Assembly: GCA_041581935.1 (NCBI GenBank)
Contig: JBFICP010000214.1
Coordinates: forward strand, 1-5,674
DNA length: 5,674 bases
DNA from: JAABYT01 sp041581935
Lineage (GTDB): Bacteria; Pseudomonadota; Gammaproteobacteria; HK1
Direction: 5' to 3'
The translations under genes and the position numbers were made by a program. The notes below the pieces were generated by a model, which did not search any database, was not told where the DNA came from, and saw only the letters and a list, made by a program, of their open reading frames with translations. The first letter of the stretch is position 1. The number at the start of each line of letters is the position of its first letter. Positions 5,201 to 5,674 of this stretch are shown one piece after another.

Positions 5201-5674
5201 CTACGATCCTCCACCCTGAATCTGTGCCGCCCGGTGGGCAATGGCGCGTGCCTCTCTGCGACTCACCTCGACATCGGCCAGAGTCGACACTCGGCTGACG
5301 ACCGGTGCGGTGATGTCCTTATTGGCCCGGGATGCGAGAGCCTGGGCTGCCGCTTCGATCCGTTCTCTATCAGACAGCTCTTTGGACTCGACCGCCGCCG
5401 CGAATGCGGCGATTGCACCGACAGCGGAGTTGGGTGCCGCGTTCGCGCGCGCGTTCGCTGATGCATGTGCGGCATTGAGTGAGCCGAGTGTCGATGCGCG
5501 CACTCCGTTCCGCGAGGCGTTACCGTGGCCGTGGTCCTGTGCGCCGTGGGCCGCGTGCCCGTGTCCCCGGCCTTTGGCGTGTCCCAGCCCGGACTTACCG
5601 CCCGCGACGGCGCCATGACCACCGCCGCGACCGCCATTCCCGACGCCGTGTCCGCCACCGTGACCGCCATTCCC
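5201..5674 (-). CDS. Gly/His-rich, Ala-rich protein of unknown function (5' end outside window)
   Basis: The minus strand is open without a stop from base 5674 to a TAG at 5203-5201, giving the last 157 residues of a protein. Visible residues 1-57 are rich in glycine and carry nine histidines in GH, HGH and GGH contexts; there is no cysteine. Residues 58-157 change character to an alanine-rich, probably helical segment with LGSLNAAHASANARANAAPN, a more charged stretch (SKELSDRERIEAAAQAL) and ITAPVVSRVSTLADVEVSRREAR, ending QIQGGGS. I recall similar LNAAHAS...APNS-x-VG-x-IA segments in uncharacterised proteobacterial Gly-rich proteins, but no function is known to me. A GTG at 5503-5501 is the first start-like codon inside the window, but the reading frame continues upstream with coherent repeats, so the true start is beyond the edge. 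It is convergent with the lipoprotein gene, 8 bases apart, with no visible terminator between them. Confidence 0.6.
   Translation of the reverse strand, partial: GNGGHGGGHGVGNGGRGGGHGAVAGGKSGLGHAKGRGHGHAAHGAQDHGHGNASRNGVRASTLGSLNAAHASANARANAAPNSAVGAIAAFAAAVESKELSDRERIEAAAQALASRANKDITAPVVSRVSTLADVEVSRREARAIAHRAAQIQGGGS
5609..5674 (-). repeat. Two tandem copies of a 33-base (11-codon) Gly/His repeat
   Basis: Reading the minus strand from 5674, the unit encodes GNGGHGGGHGV (5674-5642) and then GNGGRGGGHGA (5641-5609), 9 of 11 residues identical. The DNA copies differ mainly at third codon positions (for example GGC/GGT, CAC/CAT). This suggests a coding repeat under protein-level constraint rather than a recent slippage product. 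The array touches the window edge and may continue beyond it. Confidence 0.7.

Noticed and set aside
5241..5670. Competing frames over the right end: plus strand 5241-5618 and minus strand 5670-5263
   Set aside because: The plus-strand product is a Pro/Cys/Trp-rich string, the usual antisense of Gly/His repeats. The other minus-strand frame breaks the 11-codon repeat into unrelated residues. The frame ending at 5201 gives consistent repeats and a structured tail.

Overview
The window comes from a GC-rich proteobacterium, most likely gamma- or betaproteobacterial. The support is the glnK-amtB pair behind a sigma-54-type promoter, an outer-membrane-type lipoprotein signal, and strong G/C preference at third codon positions. 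No rRNA, tRNA, transposase, CRISPR array or phage gene is visible.

Layout from left to right: (1) the first 29 codons of an unidentified gene leaving the window on the minus strand (1-87). (2) A short divergent intergenic region (88-184). (3) A large exported caspase-like (peptidase C14 / metacaspase-type) protein on the plus strand (185-2218). Behind its protease domain it carries a duplicated two-part module of about 125 residues and a C-terminal rhodanese-like domain with no cysteine. (4) A 189-base regulatory region (2219-2407) with NtrC-like dyads and a well-matched -24/-12 promoter. (5) The PII protein gene glnK (2408-2746), overlapping by 4 bases with the ammonium transporter gene amtB (2743-4050). 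(6) After 125 bases with no convincing terminator, a lipoprotein with four Sel1-like repeats and a C-terminal peptidoglycan-binding domain (4176-5192). (7) Convergent with it, 8 bases away, the 3' part of a Gly/His-rich then Ala-rich protein on the minus strand (5201-5674), whose start lies outside the window.

The only functional unit that can be assigned firmly is glnK-amtB. Under nitrogen limitation NtrC and sigma-54 would switch on both genes; AmtB conducts ammonium, and GlnK plugs it when nitrogen becomes plentiful. The caspase-like protein and the Sel1/peptidoglycan-binding lipoprotein on either side both carry export signals and probably work in the cell envelope. Nothing in the sequence ties them to ammonium transport.

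The most unusual content is the architecture of the caspase-like protein and the His/Gly-rich repeat protein running off the right edge. I see no clear evidence for a complete new multi-gene system here.
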